A stretch of 64,000 nt of DNA from an uncultured Pelagibacteraceae bacterium (GTDB lineage Bacteria > Pseudomonadota > Alphaproteobacteria > Pelagibacterales > Pelagibacteraceae). Made by a program: the position numbers and the translations under genes. The stretch is from NCBI GenBank assembly GCA_902609855.1, contig CACLTL010000001.1:408257-472256 (forward strand), given 5' to 3'. Shown in pieces: positions 51,782 to 61,000 of the stretch. Numbering within the stretch: position 1 is the stretch's first letter; each line of letters opens with the position of its first letter. A model generated the notes under the pieces. That model was not told the DNA's origin, made no database searches, and worked only from the letters and a program-made list of their open reading frames with translations.

Positions 51782-52572
51782 GATTTATATTCGTATTTTT
51801 AATATTTTTATTTAATTACCAATATTTAGGTGCTGTAGAATTTTTAGGAAAATTTGAACAAGGTTCTTTTATTTTAGGAAAAACAAAACCTAATTCCAAG
51901 GTGAAAATAGACAATAAAAAAATCAGAGTTTCTAAAGATGGATTCTTTGCCTTTGGATTAGACAGAGACAGAAAAAATAATGTTGTTATTGTTATTAAAG
52001 AAGATGGAAAAACAAAAACAATTGAAAAACAAATTTTAAAAAGAAAATATAAAATTCAAAGAATAGATGGTCTACCATCAAAACAAGTAACGCCGCCTCC
52101 TGAAGTGTATGATCGAATTAAAAAAGATAATATTTTAATTGGTAAAGCAAGATCAATTGATACTGATTATGACTTTTTTAAAGATAAATTTATCTATCCA
52201 ATAGATAAATACATAATAACTGGTGTTTATGGCAGTCAAAGAATTTTAAATGGCAAACCTAGAAGACCGCATTATGGAATAGATTTTCATGCACCAGAGG
52301 GAACACCAGTGAAAGCAATGATGGATGGTGAGGTAACTTTAGCAGAAAATGATATGTATTTTACAGGAGGAACTATTATATTTGATCATGGACATGGTAT
52401 AAGCACTCTATACATGCATATGAAAGATATTGATGTAAAAGTTGGTCAAAAAATAAAGCAAGGCCAAATTGTTGGAACACTTGGACAAAGTGGTAGAGCA
52501 ACTGGTCCTCACTTAGATATTCGTTTAAATTGGTTTGATGTTAAATTAGACCCTGCTTCAATTTTAAATTAA
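51778..52572 (+). CDS. M23-family metallopeptidase, secreted
   Basis: This 264-residue protein has a hydrophobic N-terminal signal segment (FIFVFLIFLFNYQYLGAV-like). The M23/LytM domain lies at about residues 150-264. HYGIDFHAPEGTPV gives the first His/Asp pair, and TLYMHM plus TGPHLDIRLNW the second motif, where HLD replaces the standard HxH. Related 'PHLD' forms are common in alphaproteobacteria. It probably cuts peptidoglycan cross-links or is a NlpD-like activator. It converges with xsc in TTAA. Confidence 0.87.
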   Translation: MRFIFVFLIFLFNYQYLGAVEFLGKFEQGSFILGKTKPNSKVKIDNKKIRVSKDGFFAFGLDRDRKNNVVIVIKEDGKTKTIEKQILKRKYKIQRIDGLPSKQVTPPPEVYDRIKKDNILIGKARSIDTDYDFFKDKFIYPIDKYIITGVYGSQRILNGKPRRPHYGIDFHAPEGTPVKAMMDGEVTLAENDMYFTGGTIIFDHGHGISTLYMHMKDIDVKVGQKIKQGQIVGTLGQSGRATGPHLDIRLNWFDVKLDPASILN

Positions 52573-54350
52573 TTTAAGCCTTTTTGAGGTTTCATATCCT
52601 CTTTTTTAATTCCAGCTACTCTAACTGGTTTTTTCATTGCATCTCTTCTGAACGGCTCACCTAATTCTTGGTTAAGTATTACTTCAATAAATGTTGTGAT
52701 CCCTTTTTTTTGATCTTCACATGACTGTTTAATGGCTTTTGTGGTTTCTTCCATAGTTTTTACCGTAACTCCTTTTAAACCACATGCATTGGCAACTTTT
52801 GCGTAACTTAATTCTGGATCTAATTCTGTTCCTATAAAATTATTATCAAACCACAATGTAGTGTTTCTTTTTTCTGCGCCCCATTGATAATTTCTAAATA
52901 TAACCATTGATATAGCTGGCCACTCCTCACGTGCACATGAGCTCATCTCATTCATACTAATTCCAAAAGCTCCATCACCTGCAAAACCAATTACAGGAGT
53001 GTCAGGGCAACCAATTTTAGCACCTAAGATAGATGGGAAACCGTAACCGCAAGGACCAAATAAACCTGGAGCTAAATATTTTCTACCTTTTTCAAAAGTT
53101 GGATAAGCATTTCCTATCGCACAATTGTTTCCAATATCACTTGAAATTATTACATCTTCTGGCATTCCAGCTTGAATAGCTCTCCAAGCTTGTCTAGGTG
53201 ACATTCGATCTTTATCTCTCTCTCTTGCCTCTTTATTCCAAACTGTTCCTGGATCATCATCTTCATGATCTAAACTAGACAGTTTTTGTAACCAAGCTGA
53301 TTTTGTTTGATGAATTAAATCTTTTCTCTTTTGTCTGTCAGTATCACCTGCTTTTGGAGATAATTTACTTAGTAATTGTTGAGATACTAACTTAGCATCT
53401 CCACAAATTCCAACTGTTACTTTTTTAGTCAAACCTATTCGATCAGAATTCATATCAACTTGAATAATTTTTGCATTCTTTGGCCAATAATCAATTCCAT
53501 AACCAGGTAATGTTGAAAAAGGATTAAGTCTTGTGCCTAGAGCTAAAACTACATCCGCTTTAGCGATTAATTCCATTGCAGCTTTTGATCCGTTATAACC
53601 TAATGGACCAACAGCTAATGGATGGCTTCCTGGAAAACTATCGTTATGTTGATAGCCAGAACATACTGGAGAATCTAATTTTTCAGCTAATTTAACACAA
53701 TCTTTTATTGCTCCACCAATTACTACACCTGCGCCAGATAGAATTACAGGAAACTTTGCGTTAGATAGTAATTTTGCTGCTTCTTCTATTGCCGCTGCAC
53801 CGCCAGCTTGTCTTTCTAATCTAACAATGGGCGGTAGCTCAATGTCTATTACTTGTGTCCAATAATCTCTTGGTACATTAATTTGCGCTGGGGCTGAACC
53901 TCTTATAGCTTTTTCGATAACTCTATTTAAAACTTCCGCAATTCTAGATGGATCTCTAACTTCTTCTTGATAACAAACCATGTCTTTAAATAAATTCATT
54001 TGTTCAACTTCTTGGAAACCACCTTGACCCATTGTTTTGTTTGCTGCTTGCGGTGTTACTAAAAGAAGTGGTGTATGGTTCCAGTAAGCTGTTTTTATTG
54101 GTGTTACTAAACCAGTTATACCTGGTCCGTTTTGTGCTACGACCATTGACATTTTTCCAGTTGCTCGTGTGTAACCATCAGCTATTAAACCACCGTTAGT
54201 CTCATGGGCAACGTCCCAAAAAGTAATTCCCGCATCAGGAAAAATATCTGAGATAGGCATGAACGCAGATCCTATAATACCGAACGCATGTTCAATACCA
54301 TGCATTTGTAAAACTTTTACAAAAGCTTCTTCTGTTGTCATTTTAGCCAT
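52569..54350 (-). CDS. xsc: Sulfoacetaldehyde acetyltransferase
   Basis: This 593-residue ThDP-dependent enzyme converts sulfoacetaldehyde and phosphate to acetyl phosphate and sulfite. GIEHAFGIIGSAFMPISD, WDVAHETNGGLIADGYTR and MVVAQNGPGITGL are its N-terminal signatures. The Glu needed to activate ThDP is in that block (HETNGG). GDGAFGISMNEMSSCAREEW is the ThDP-binding motif. It stands alone on the minus strand, divergent from suyAB, with an AGGAG Shine-Dalgarno 4 nt before ATG. Pta at 37.9 kb would take the acetyl phosphate. Confidence 0.95.
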   Translation of the reverse strand: MAKMTTEEAFVKVLQMHGIEHAFGIIGSAFMPISDIFPDAGITFWDVAHETNGGLIADGYTRATGKMSMVVAQNGPGITGLVTPIKTAYWNHTPLLLVTPQAANKTMGQGGFQEVEQMNLFKDMVCYQEEVRDPSRIAEVLNRVIEKAIRGSAPAQINVPRDYWTQVIDIELPPIVRLERQAGGAAAIEEAAKLLSNAKFPVILSGAGVVIGGAIKDCVKLAEKLDSPVCSGYQHNDSFPGSHPLAVGPLGYNGSKAAMELIAKADVVLALGTRLNPFSTLPGYGIDYWPKNAKIIQVDMNSDRIGLTKKVTVGICGDAKLVSQQLLSKLSPKAGDTDRQKRKDLIHQTKSAWLQKLSSLDHEDDDPGTVWNKEARERDKDRMSPRQAWRAIQAGMPEDVIISSDIGNNCAIGNAYPTFEKGRKYLAPGLFGPCGYGFPSILGAKIGCPDTPVIGFAGDGAFGISMNEMSSCAREEWPAISMVIFRNYQWGAEKRNTTLWFDNNFIGTELDPELSYAKVANACGLKGVTVKTMEETTKAIKQSCEDQKKGITTFIEVILNQELGEPFRRDAMKKPVRVAGIKKEDMKPQKGLN

Positions 54351-54385
54351 AAATCTCCTAAAAGTATTTTGAAAATCTAGCTTTC

Positions 54386-54406
54386 ATTATACTAAATTTT
54401 AGTCTA
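54386..54406. promoter_or_regulatory. Palindromic operator candidate between xsc and suyA
   Basis: In the 73-bp divergent region, ACTAAA-T-TTTAGT (54391-54403) is a perfect 6-bp-arm inverted repeat. A minus-strand TATAAT (54386-54391) abuts it and could be the -10 box of xsc. TATACT on the plus strand (54388-54393) could serve suyA. A dimeric regulator bound here would control both genes. The identity of the regulator is unknown. Confidence 0.4.
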
Positions 54407-54423
54407 TATCCATTAGATATTTT

Positions 54424-54711
54424 ATGTCACGTCCTGATCTCATTATACACGACGAAAAAGATAACGTAGGAGTTGTTGTAATAGAAACCACTAAAAAAGG
54501 CCAAGATTGTAGTGCTTGGATAATGGAAAATGACAAAACCGTTAAAGTGCCGTCAACAAACGATGTTCCTTTAGGGCACAAGATTGCACTTAAAGATCTT
54601 AAAGTTGGAGATACAATCTTTAAGTATGGGCATGATATAGGAAAAGTAGTTAAAGAAATTAAAAAAGGTGAGCATGTTCATGTTCACAATGTAAAAACAA
54701 AAAAGTGGTAA
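54424..54711 (+). CDS. suyA: (R)-sulfolactate sulfo-lyase subunit A
   Basis: This 95-residue SAF-domain protein is the small subunit of the enzyme that cuts (R)-sulfolactate to pyruvate and sulfite. [20 protein letters not shown] and [17 protein letters not shown] are the SAF/UxaA_N signatures. [20 protein letters not shown] ends the domain. It precedes suyB by 7 bp. Its start has no clear Shine-Dalgarno. The paired large subunit makes this assignment stronger than either gene alone. Confidence 0.92.
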   Translation: MSRPDLIIHDEKDNVGVVVIETTKKGQDCSAWIMENDKTVKVPSTNDVPLGHKIALKDLKVGDTIFKYGHDIGKVVKEIKKGEHVHVHNVKTKKW

Positions 54712-54718
54712 TATAAAT

Positions 54719-55885
54719 ATGGAAATTCCAAAAAGTTTTTTAGGTTATAAAAGAGAGAACGGAAGAGCTGGAACAAGAAATCATGTTATTATTCTTCCTG
54801 TTGATGATATTTCAAACGCTTGCGCTGAGGCCGTAGCAAATAATATTAAAGGAACAATAGCATTACCTCATTCTTATGGAAGACTACAATTTGGTGCAGA
54901 TTTAGAACTACATTTTAGAACCATGATTGGTACTGGCAGAAATCCAAACGTTGCCGCTGTTATTGTAATTGGAATTGAGCCAAAGTGGACAAAAAAAATT
55001 GTTGATGGAATTGCAGAAACTGGAAAACCAGTTGAAGGTTTTCACATTGAAAGAAGTGGAGACATACAGACAATAATGAAAGCATCTAAGAAAGCACAGG
55101 AATTTTCTATGTGGGCTTCAGAGAAGCAAAGAGAAGAATGTCCAATGAGTGACTTATGGATATCAGTTAAATGTGGTGAGTCAGATACAACTTCAGGTCT
55201 TGCATCTAATCCAACAGTTGGAAATCTAATGGATAAACTAGAACCTCTTGGAGTTCATTTGTGCTTTGGAGAAACATCTGAATTAACTGGTGCAGAACAA
55301 GTTTGTGCTAAAAGAGGGGCAACTCCAGAGGCTCAGAAAAAATTTATGAAAACTTGGAGTGATTACAACGATTTTATTTTAAAAGAGGCAACTGATGACT
55401 TATCGGAAAGTCAACCAACAGCGGGAAATATAGCGGGAGGACTAACTACAATAGAGGAAAAAGCTTTTGGAAATTTTCAAAAGATAGGTTCAAGAAAGTT
55501 TATTGATGTTTTAGAGCCTGCTGAAGAACCAAAAAAAGGTAAGGGTTTGTATTTTATGGATACCTCATCTGCAGCAGCAGAATGTGTAACTTTACAAGCA
55601 GCAGGTGGATTTAATATTCATCTTTTTCCAACTGGACAAGGAAATATTATAGGTAACCCTATAGAACCTGTTGTAAAACTTACTGCCAATCCTTTAACAG
55701 CTAAATTAATGAGTGAGCATGTAGATTGTGATGTTTCAAAAATTTTATCAAGAGAAATGAATTTAGATCAAGCCGGTGATAAACTTATTGAAACAACGCT
55801 AAAAGTTGCAAACGGTAGATTAACATGTGCTGAAGCTTTAGGTCATAGAGAGTTTGTTATGACTAAGCTTTATCGAAGTGCATAA
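54719..55885 (+). CDS. suyB: (R)-sulfolactate sulfo-lyase subunit B
   Basis: This 388-residue UxaA-family large subunit has [20 protein letters not shown] and FETGR-like segments, and [20 protein letters not shown] (residues ~147-166). [15 protein letters not shown] follows. It forms the catalytic subunit with SuyA. Altronate dehydratase and galactarate dehydratase share the fold; the sulfonate context chooses SuyB. It overlaps the HIT gene by one base (TAATG). Confidence 0.93.
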   Translation: MEIPKSFLGYKRENGRAGTRNHVIILPVDDISNACAEAVANNIKGTIALPHSYGRLQFGADLELHFRTMIGTGRNPNVAAVIVIGIEPKWTKKIVDGIAETGKPVEGFHIERSGDIQTIMKASKKAQEFSMWASEKQREECPMSDLWISVKCGESDTTSGLASNPTVGNLMDKLEPLGVHLCFGETSELTGAEQVCAKRGATPEAQKKFMKTWSDYNDFILKEATDDLSESQPTAGNIAGGLTTIEEKAFGNFQKIGSRKFIDVLEPAEEPKKGKGLYFMDTSSAAAECVTLQAAGGFNIHLFPTGQGNIIGNPIEPVVKLTANPLTAKLMSEHVDCDVSKILSREMNLDQAGDKLIETTLKVANGRLTCAEALGHREFVMTKLYRSA

Positions 55886-56283
55886 TGTCTTCAAATACCG
55901 AAGACTGTATATTCTGTGATAAAACTAATTGCGATGTAATCTCTTCAACAAAACATTTTTTTATAATTCGAGATACTGCTTATCCTGTCACAAAGCACCA
56001 TACTTTAATCGTTACCAATAGACACATTGGTGATTATTTCGATTTAAGTAAAGAGGAAATTATTGATTTAGATGATATTCTAAAAAATCAAAAAAAAGAA
56101 TTAAAAAAATTAGATAAAGAAATAAGTGCATTTAATGTTGGTGTTAATATAGGTAAAGATGCTGGCCAATCAATAATGCATTGCCACATTCATTTAATTC
56201 CTAGAAGAAAAGGAGATGTAGAAGATCCTAGAGGTGGTGTGAGAGGTGTGATACCTGAAAAACAAAAATATAAAAGAAAATAA
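55885..56283 (+). CDS. HIT-family protein
   Basis: This 132-residue nucleotide hydrolase or transferase of the histidine-triad family has the HxHxHxx motif in IMHCHIHLIPRRKGD. The N-terminal CIFCDKTNCDV looks like a Zn-binding pair of Cys. It is translationally linked to suyB (TAATG), though HIT proteins have no known part in sulfolactate cleavage. Substrate is unknown: an AMP-lysine or dinucleotide is usual. It meets the TauE gene in TAATTA. Confidence 0.87.
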   Translation: MSSNTEDCIFCDKTNCDVISSTKHFFIIRDTAYPVTKHHTLIVTNRHIGDYFDLSKEEIIDLDDILKNQKKELKKLDKEISAFNVGVNIGKDAGQSIMHCHIHLIPRRKGDVEDPRGGVRGVIPEKQKYKRK

Positions 56284-57387
56284 TTATTTAACTGGAAATT
56301 TAACTTCCTCTTGTTTTGGTTTCTTATATCTAAAATCATGAACAATTTTTCTAATCCATGCCATTAATGCTCCAAGCACAACAGCAAGAATTATTGCAAA
56401 GGCTCCATATAAGAACGGTACATCGTTAGACATTTTTACAATAAATTCTGCTAAACTATTTAATTCTGGTGATGCAACTTTACTTCCATTAAATTCTGTT
56501 TTTTTTCTGAAGAAAGAGTCGTAAGCGATTGCTATAGCTACAGTTATTAAAAGCATTGCAAACAAAGACTTGAGCTCGTTGCTATCTAAAAATTGACCAA
56601 TCTTTTGACCTACTTGAACTCCAACAATCGAACCTAAGATCAAGGGAACTACAAGAAATAAGTCAATGGTTCCGTAATTAAAAGAATGTAAAATTGTTAC
56701 CACCGCACTAATAAAAACTGTAACAAACAATGACGTCCCGGGAATCAATTTTACAGGCATTCCAATAATATAAATCATTGCAGGCACCATTAAGAACGCG
56801 CCGCCTATTCCCATCATTGATGCAACAAATCCAACAATAAGTCCTAATAGAATAGGAGTGAATGCACTTTCATACAATCTAGATTTATTAAACCTCATTC
56901 TTAAAGGAAGACCTTGTAACCAATTATGATCGTGTAATTTTTTTTTAGTATTTACTTTAGATTTTAAACGACTTCTTTCTCTTAAAACTTCAATTAACAT
57001 TAATGTACCAACCATTGCTAAAAGATACATATACAACAAGGAAATTATTAAGCTTATTTTTCCTATTTCTGAAAAAAAAGTAAATGTCATAATTCCTATG
57101 ATGGTTCCGACTACACCTCCAGATACAATCATTAAACCCATCTTGTAGTCTAAAGTTTTCTTATACCAATGAGTTAGCGAGCCAGAGACTGAGGTAGCTA
57201 GAATGTTATTAACTTCATTAGGGACTGCATACACTGGTGGTATACCCATAAAAATTAAAAATGGTGTCATCAAGAACCCTCCTCCAACACCAAAGAGTCC
57301 TGATAAAACCCCAACAGCTAAACTTAAAAATAATAAAAGAAAAATATCTATATTTACTTGGGCGATGGGAAGATAAATTTCGAGCAT
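56284..57387 (-). CDS. TauE/SafE-family sulfite exporter, apr-linked
   Basis: This 367-residue membrane protein has about nine hydrophobic segments. SGLFGVGGGFLMTPFLIFMG near residue 30 and ASMMGIGGAFLMVPAMIYII near residue 190 are the two TauE signatures. An extended loop of about 35 residues (RSRLKSKVNTKKKLHDHN) separates the halves, and the C-terminus is basic. Immediately downstream of the aprA gene set, it probably exports sulfite produced by xsc and suyAB, or moves a related anion. A sulfoacetate exporter remains possible. Confidence 0.85.
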   Translation of the reverse strand: MLEIYLPIAQVNIDIFLLLFLSLAVGVLSGLFGVGGGFLMTPFLIFMGIPPVYAVPNEVNNILATSVSGSLTHWYKKTLDYKMGLMIVSGGVVGTIIGIMTFTFFSEIGKISLIISLLYMYLLAMVGTLMLIEVLRERSRLKSKVNTKKKLHDHNWLQGLPLRMRFNKSRLYESAFTPILLGLIVGFVASMMGIGGAFLMVPAMIYIIGMPVKLIPGTSLFVTVFISAVVTILHSFNYGTIDLFLVVPLILGSIVGVQVGQKIGQFLDSNELKSLFAMLLITVAIAIAYDSFFRKKTEFNGSKVASPELNSLAEFIVKMSNDVPFLYGAFAIILAVVLGALMAWIRKIVHDFRYKKPKQEEVKFPVK

Positions 57388-57426
57388 TAATATTAGGAGT
57401 ATTCCTGAAACATTAAGTTGTCAATC

Positions 57427-57777
57427 TTAATAAATTGTTGCTCCAAAAACTTTTACAAGACCATCTTCTTCACCTAAGACTAACCTGCCTAGAAATTCAC
57501 CAGGCATTGTTTGGCTTGTTTGTTTGTAAAGAACAGTAATAAATTGATTTCTTCTTATCGTGCCTAAGAATTCCTGTTTCTCTGAAAGACTTGTAAGCAG
57601 CTTATTATTAGCCCATTGCTTTCCAAGCTCAACTTCATTTGCACCGTAAAGCATTTGGGATGAAAAGTCTTTAGTAAAACCACCATAGTCTTTGATATTT
57701 GATGATTTAACTAAATTATCCCAGATTGGTTGAGCAATATCTTTTATCTCTTTGTCGGATTTTTCTAGCAACTCCAT
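57427..57777 (-). CDS. Conserved small protein between aprA and the TauE gene
   Basis: This 116-residue cytoplasmic protein is alpha/beta in composition. The N-terminal half is helical (QPIWDNLVKSSNIKDYGGFT) and the C-terminal half strand-rich (TIRRNQFITVLYKQT, GLVKVFGATIY), a pattern like SnoaL or NTF2 folds. I recognise no family. It starts 6 bp after aprA and sits 39 bp before the exporter gene, so it belongs to the same operon and probably to sulfite oxidation. No catalytic residue can be named. Confidence 0.7.
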   Translation of the reverse strand: MELLEKSDKEIKDIAQPIWDNLVKSSNIKDYGGFTKDFSSQMLYGANEVELGKQWANNKLLTSLSEKQEFLGTIRRNQFITVLYKQTSQTMPGEFLGRLVLGEEDGLVKVFGATIY

Positions 57778-57783
57778 TAAGCT

Positions 57784-59643
57784 TTATGAAGCTTTCTTTT
57801 CCTTCTTTTCGTCTACAATGTGATAAACTGGAACTTTCTCCATTGTAAACTTTTTAGTTTTAGGATCTCTTCTTGAAACAGTTAAACAATGCCAATTATC
57901 ATCATCAAGTTTTAAATGATCACCTCTATAGTAGTAGCCTGGCCATCTAGTTTCTTCTCTAAATTTAGTATGCTCCGTTACACACTGAGAAGTGATAGTT
58001 CTATGCTTTAATTCCCATGCTCTCATTAATTGGTGGTAGTCTTCAGCACCAACGTTTTCTAGATCTTCCTCTAACCATTTTAATAATTCTAATCCTCTAT
58101 TAAGCATGTTCTCATTAGTCATATAATTTGTAGCTATTCCTCCAACATACTCATCCATAATTCTTTGAAGCCTTTGTAGTCCTTGAATGGGAGAAATATA
58201 ACTTGGTGATACAGTTCCACCAGTTATTTCGTTTCTTCCAACTGTATAATTTTCTAAAGGCTTATAAATCACCTCTTTTAAATCTTTGTATTGTTTGTCG
58301 CTTACTTTAATTCCATCTGCTTTTTTATCTTCGATATATTTTACAGCTGCTTTGGCAGCTAATCGCCCTTCAGTGAAAGATCCGGATGAAAATTTATGTG
58401 CACTTCCACCAACTGTGTCTCCCGCACCAAATAATCCGTCAATAGTTAACATTCTGTTGTAACCCCAAAAATATTCTGGTGGAGATAAATCTTCTGGTCC
58501 GCTTACCCATGCTCCAGAGCATGTTGCGTGTGAACCCATAACATAAGGCTCAGAAGTTGTAAGTTCTGGATTTGTATATTTTGGATCAATATTTTGTGAA
58601 GCCCATACAACAGCCTGACCAACTGTCATTCCTAAAAAATTTTCCCAACCAACAGTTTCTAAATGTGGATCTTGAAATGCTTCTTTAGTCACCATGTGAA
58701 TTGGTCCACCGCCAGCTTGCACTTCTTGAATAAAAGCATGGTTTCTCAAACATGTAGGTGTTGGATGGTGATCAATGTATTCTCCAACTAATGATTTAGT
58801 TTGATCGTACCATTTTTTTTCATAATTCTCACCATTAGCATTTTGAGTGTAGGTTTTTAAATGTAAGAAATAAGCTCCAACAGGACCATAGCCATCTTTA
58901 AATCTACATAAGACAATTCTGTTTTCCATTTGAGTCATCTTAGCACCAACCTGAATTGGAAGAGCATAAGCTGAACCATTGCTCCAAGGAGCGTACCAAG
59001 TTCTTCCCATACCTTCACCTACTGCTCTTGGTTTAAAAATATGTGAAGCTCCACCTGCTGCAACTATTACAGCTTTAGCTTTAAACACATGATAATCACC
59101 AGTTCTCATATTAAAACCAACTGCTCCACCTATTCTATTTTCTTTTTCATCATCCATTAAAAGATGAGTAATCATTATTCTGTTATAAATTTTGTTAGCA
59201 GATTTTTTTGCTGCCTCAGCAACGATAGGCTTATAGCTTTCGCCATGTATCATAATTTGCCATTTACCTTCTCTTAAATATCTTCCAGTTTTTTCATTCT
59301 TCATCATAGGTAAACCCCATTCATCAAACATATGAACTGTAGAGTCTACGTGACGAGCCATGTCATAGCCTAAATCTTCTCTAACCATTCCCATTAGATC
59401 ATTTCGTGCGTATCTAACATGATCTTCAGGTTGGTTTTCATTCCATTGCATACCCATATAACAATTAATTGCATAAAGACCTTGAGCTACAGCACCACTT
59501 CTATCGATGTTAGCTTTTTCAACACAAACTATTTTTAGATCTCTTCCCCAATGTCTAGCTTCGAATGTTGCTCCTGTACCGGCCATGCCTCCCCCGATAA
59601 TAAGAATATCGCTTTCTTCAACGTGTGTTTTTACGTTAGCCAT
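57784..59643 (-). CDS. aprA: Adenylylsulfate reductase, alpha subunit
   Basis: This 619-residue FAD enzyme reversibly oxidises sulfite with AMP to adenylylsulfate (APS). ILIIGGGMAGTGATFEARHW is the FAD motif, RDLKIVCVEKANIDRSGAVA the next, and HATCSGAWVSGPED the substrate-side region. AprA in a heterotrophic marine bacterium most likely acts in the oxidative direction, detoxifying sulfite released by xsc and suyAB. No sat (ATP sulfurylase) is in the window. It overlaps aprB by one base. Confidence 0.95.
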   Translation of the reverse strand: MANVKTHVEESDILIIGGGMAGTGATFEARHWGRDLKIVCVEKANIDRSGAVAQGLYAINCYMGMQWNENQPEDHVRYARNDLMGMVREDLGYDMARHVDSTVHMFDEWGLPMMKNEKTGRYLREGKWQIMIHGESYKPIVAEAAKKSANKIYNRIMITHLLMDDEKENRIGGAVGFNMRTGDYHVFKAKAVIVAAGGASHIFKPRAVGEGMGRTWYAPWSNGSAYALPIQVGAKMTQMENRIVLCRFKDGYGPVGAYFLHLKTYTQNANGENYEKKWYDQTKSLVGEYIDHHPTPTCLRNHAFIQEVQAGGGPIHMVTKEAFQDPHLETVGWENFLGMTVGQAVVWASQNIDPKYTNPELTTSEPYVMGSHATCSGAWVSGPEDLSPPEYFWGYNRMLTIDGLFGAGDTVGGSAHKFSSGSFTEGRLAAKAAVKYIEDKKADGIKVSDKQYKDLKEVIYKPLENYTVGRNEITGGTVSPSYISPIQGLQRLQRIMDEYVGGIATNYMTNENMLNRGLELLKWLEEDLENVGAEDYHQLMRAWELKHRTITSQCVTEHTKFREETRWPGYYYRGDHLKLDDDNWHCLTVSRRDPKTKKFTMEKVPVYHIVDEKKEKKAS

Positions 59644-60113
59644 TAGTAGTAAACACCTTTTTTAAATGAATCTTTACTTACAGTTGGAAGATCCCCGTCA
59701 ATATTTAAACCTTTTGGTTCGGTGTAAAGTCTTTGCGTAGTTATTTCTCCTTGATTTGGTTTATCTTCCTCTGCAAGTTTTGGAATAAATTTACCCCAAG
59801 GTTTTGTGGTAATTGGTGAAACGAAGTTTTTCTCAGTTCCGTTTCTAAATTTTATTCTCCAAGAAATAGTTCCTTTTTCTTCCTCTCTTCTTACTCTTAC
59901 GCTATGTCCCATCGGAGCAAAATCTGCATAACCTCGAACATCAATTGCATGATTTGGGCAAGCTTTCACACAAGAATAACACTCCCAGCAAAAGTTTGGC
60001 TCTATATTCTTTGCTCGTCTAATTGTCTCATCAATATGCATAATATCCGATGGACAAATATCAACGCAATGCCCGCAGCCATCGCATCTAGTCATGTATA
60101 CAAAAGTTGACAT
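59643..60113 (-). CDS. aprB: Adenylylsulfate reductase, beta subunit (two [4Fe-4S] clusters)
   Basis: This 156-residue ferredoxin-like protein has CDGCGHCVDICPSDIMH and CWECYSCVKACPNHAID, two complete Cys motifs. The C-terminal extension (residues ~70-156) wraps AprA in the known structure; it is present here. It passes electrons between AprA and the membrane partner AprM. It sits between aprM (40 bp gap) and aprA in the operon. Confidence 0.96.
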   Translation of the reverse strand: MSTFVYMTRCDGCGHCVDICPSDIMHIDETIRRAKNIEPNFCWECYSCVKACPNHAIDVRGYADFAPMGHSVRVRREEEKGTISWRIKFRNGTEKNFVSPITTKPWGKFIPKLAEEDKPNQGEITTQRLYTEPKGLNIDGDLPTVSKDSFKKGVYY

Positions 60114-60153
60114 ATATTATTTTTTTTCCTTAAAGTTTAATAACATAAATTTT

Positions 60154-60948
60154 CTAATAATGCTTCGGTTGTTCTCTTTTAATTCCCAGCCCGAATTGCT
60201 CCGGTGCATCAGCAGGTGGTGGCAAATTGTCTCTAGAACCATCAGCTTCAGCTAAATTTTTTTGAATCGCAGCACCAGGTTTATAAAACATATGAGCAAA
60301 TTTAGACCAATAAACACCTCCAAATAAAACTAAATTTGAAACAATAAATAAAATTAAAAATAAATAACTAAGACCAGTCATACCAGAATACTGTGTGTAC
60401 GACCAAGCTAAACCAAATGTTGCGCAGGCTAACAATGCTAAAACAAATAAATCTGCTTTAATAATTCTATACCAAGGATGTGCTTCTGCAGACACATCAA
60501 CTCTTAAAAAAAACCAAAACCAATATCCACCTAGACAAGTTAAAATTGCACCTATGTGCCATAAAGCTGTTAAAGTTGATGGAGTTTCAATACCTACTGA
60601 TGAATAGGAAAAAATTAAAATAGCTGAACAAATCCAAAAGATTATTGTTCCGTACATGCCTAAAACATGTGCTAACCTTCTTTTACCCCATCCAAGTTCT
60701 GAAGTTGTTGCAATATCATGGGCAACGGTTTTTAAAATAATCGCAGTTCTTTTTCCAGTTGTTAATTCAACTTTAGCATTTTTTTTTGCTTTTTTTGCAT
60801 TTTCAAAAAAATATTTTACATTCTTCTTATGAACAATATCGACTAACACACCAACTAAAGTGAGTGCAGCCATAGCAATGACAAATCCTTGCATTGCAAT
60901 TGCTGGGACTATTTCTGCTAGAATTGAAAATGGATTGTTAGTTATCAT
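60154..60948 (-). CDS. aprM: Putative adenylylsulfate reductase membrane anchor
   Basis: This 264-residue membrane protein has about five transmembrane helices (near residues 13-36, 92-115, 125-147, 163-183, 192-212). His residues are in RLAHVLGMYG and LWHIGAI, which could bind haem. Such a protein upstream of aprBA is called AprM and is proposed to link the enzyme to the quinone pool. The order aprM-aprB-aprA is typical for sulfite-oxidising clusters. The tail PPPADAPEQFGLGIKRE is proline-rich and cytoplasmic. Two promoter-like sites precede it. Confidence 0.85.
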   Translation of the reverse strand: MITNNPFSILAEIVPAIAMQGFVIAMAALTLVGVLVDIVHKKNVKYFFENAKKAKKNAKVELTTGKRTAIILKTVAHDIATTSELGWGKRRLAHVLGMYGTIIFWICSAILIFSYSSVGIETPSTLTALWHIGAILTCLGGYWFWFFLRVDVSAEAHPWYRIIKADLFVLALLACATFGLAWSYTQYSGMTGLSYLFLILFIVSNLVLFGGVYWSKFAHMFYKPGAAIQKNLAEADGSRDNLPPPADAPEQFGLGIKREQPKHY

Positions 60949-60954
60949 TGGGCT

Positions 60955-61000
60955 TTTATATATAGGCGTATTTTAGAGGTCAAGTGAGAATGCTTGTCAA
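60955..61000 (-). promoter_or_regulatory. Tandem sigma-70-type promoters of the aprMBA operon
   Basis: On the minus strand TTGACA (60995-61000) is 17 bp from TCTAAA (60972-60977). TTGACC (60978-60983) is 17 bp from TATAAA (60955-60960). The -10 box of the first abuts the -35 box of the second. The inner TATAAA lies 6 bp before the aprM ATG, so a transcript from it would be almost leaderless. The outer promoter gives an mRNA start about 16 nt upstream. Confidence 0.6.
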
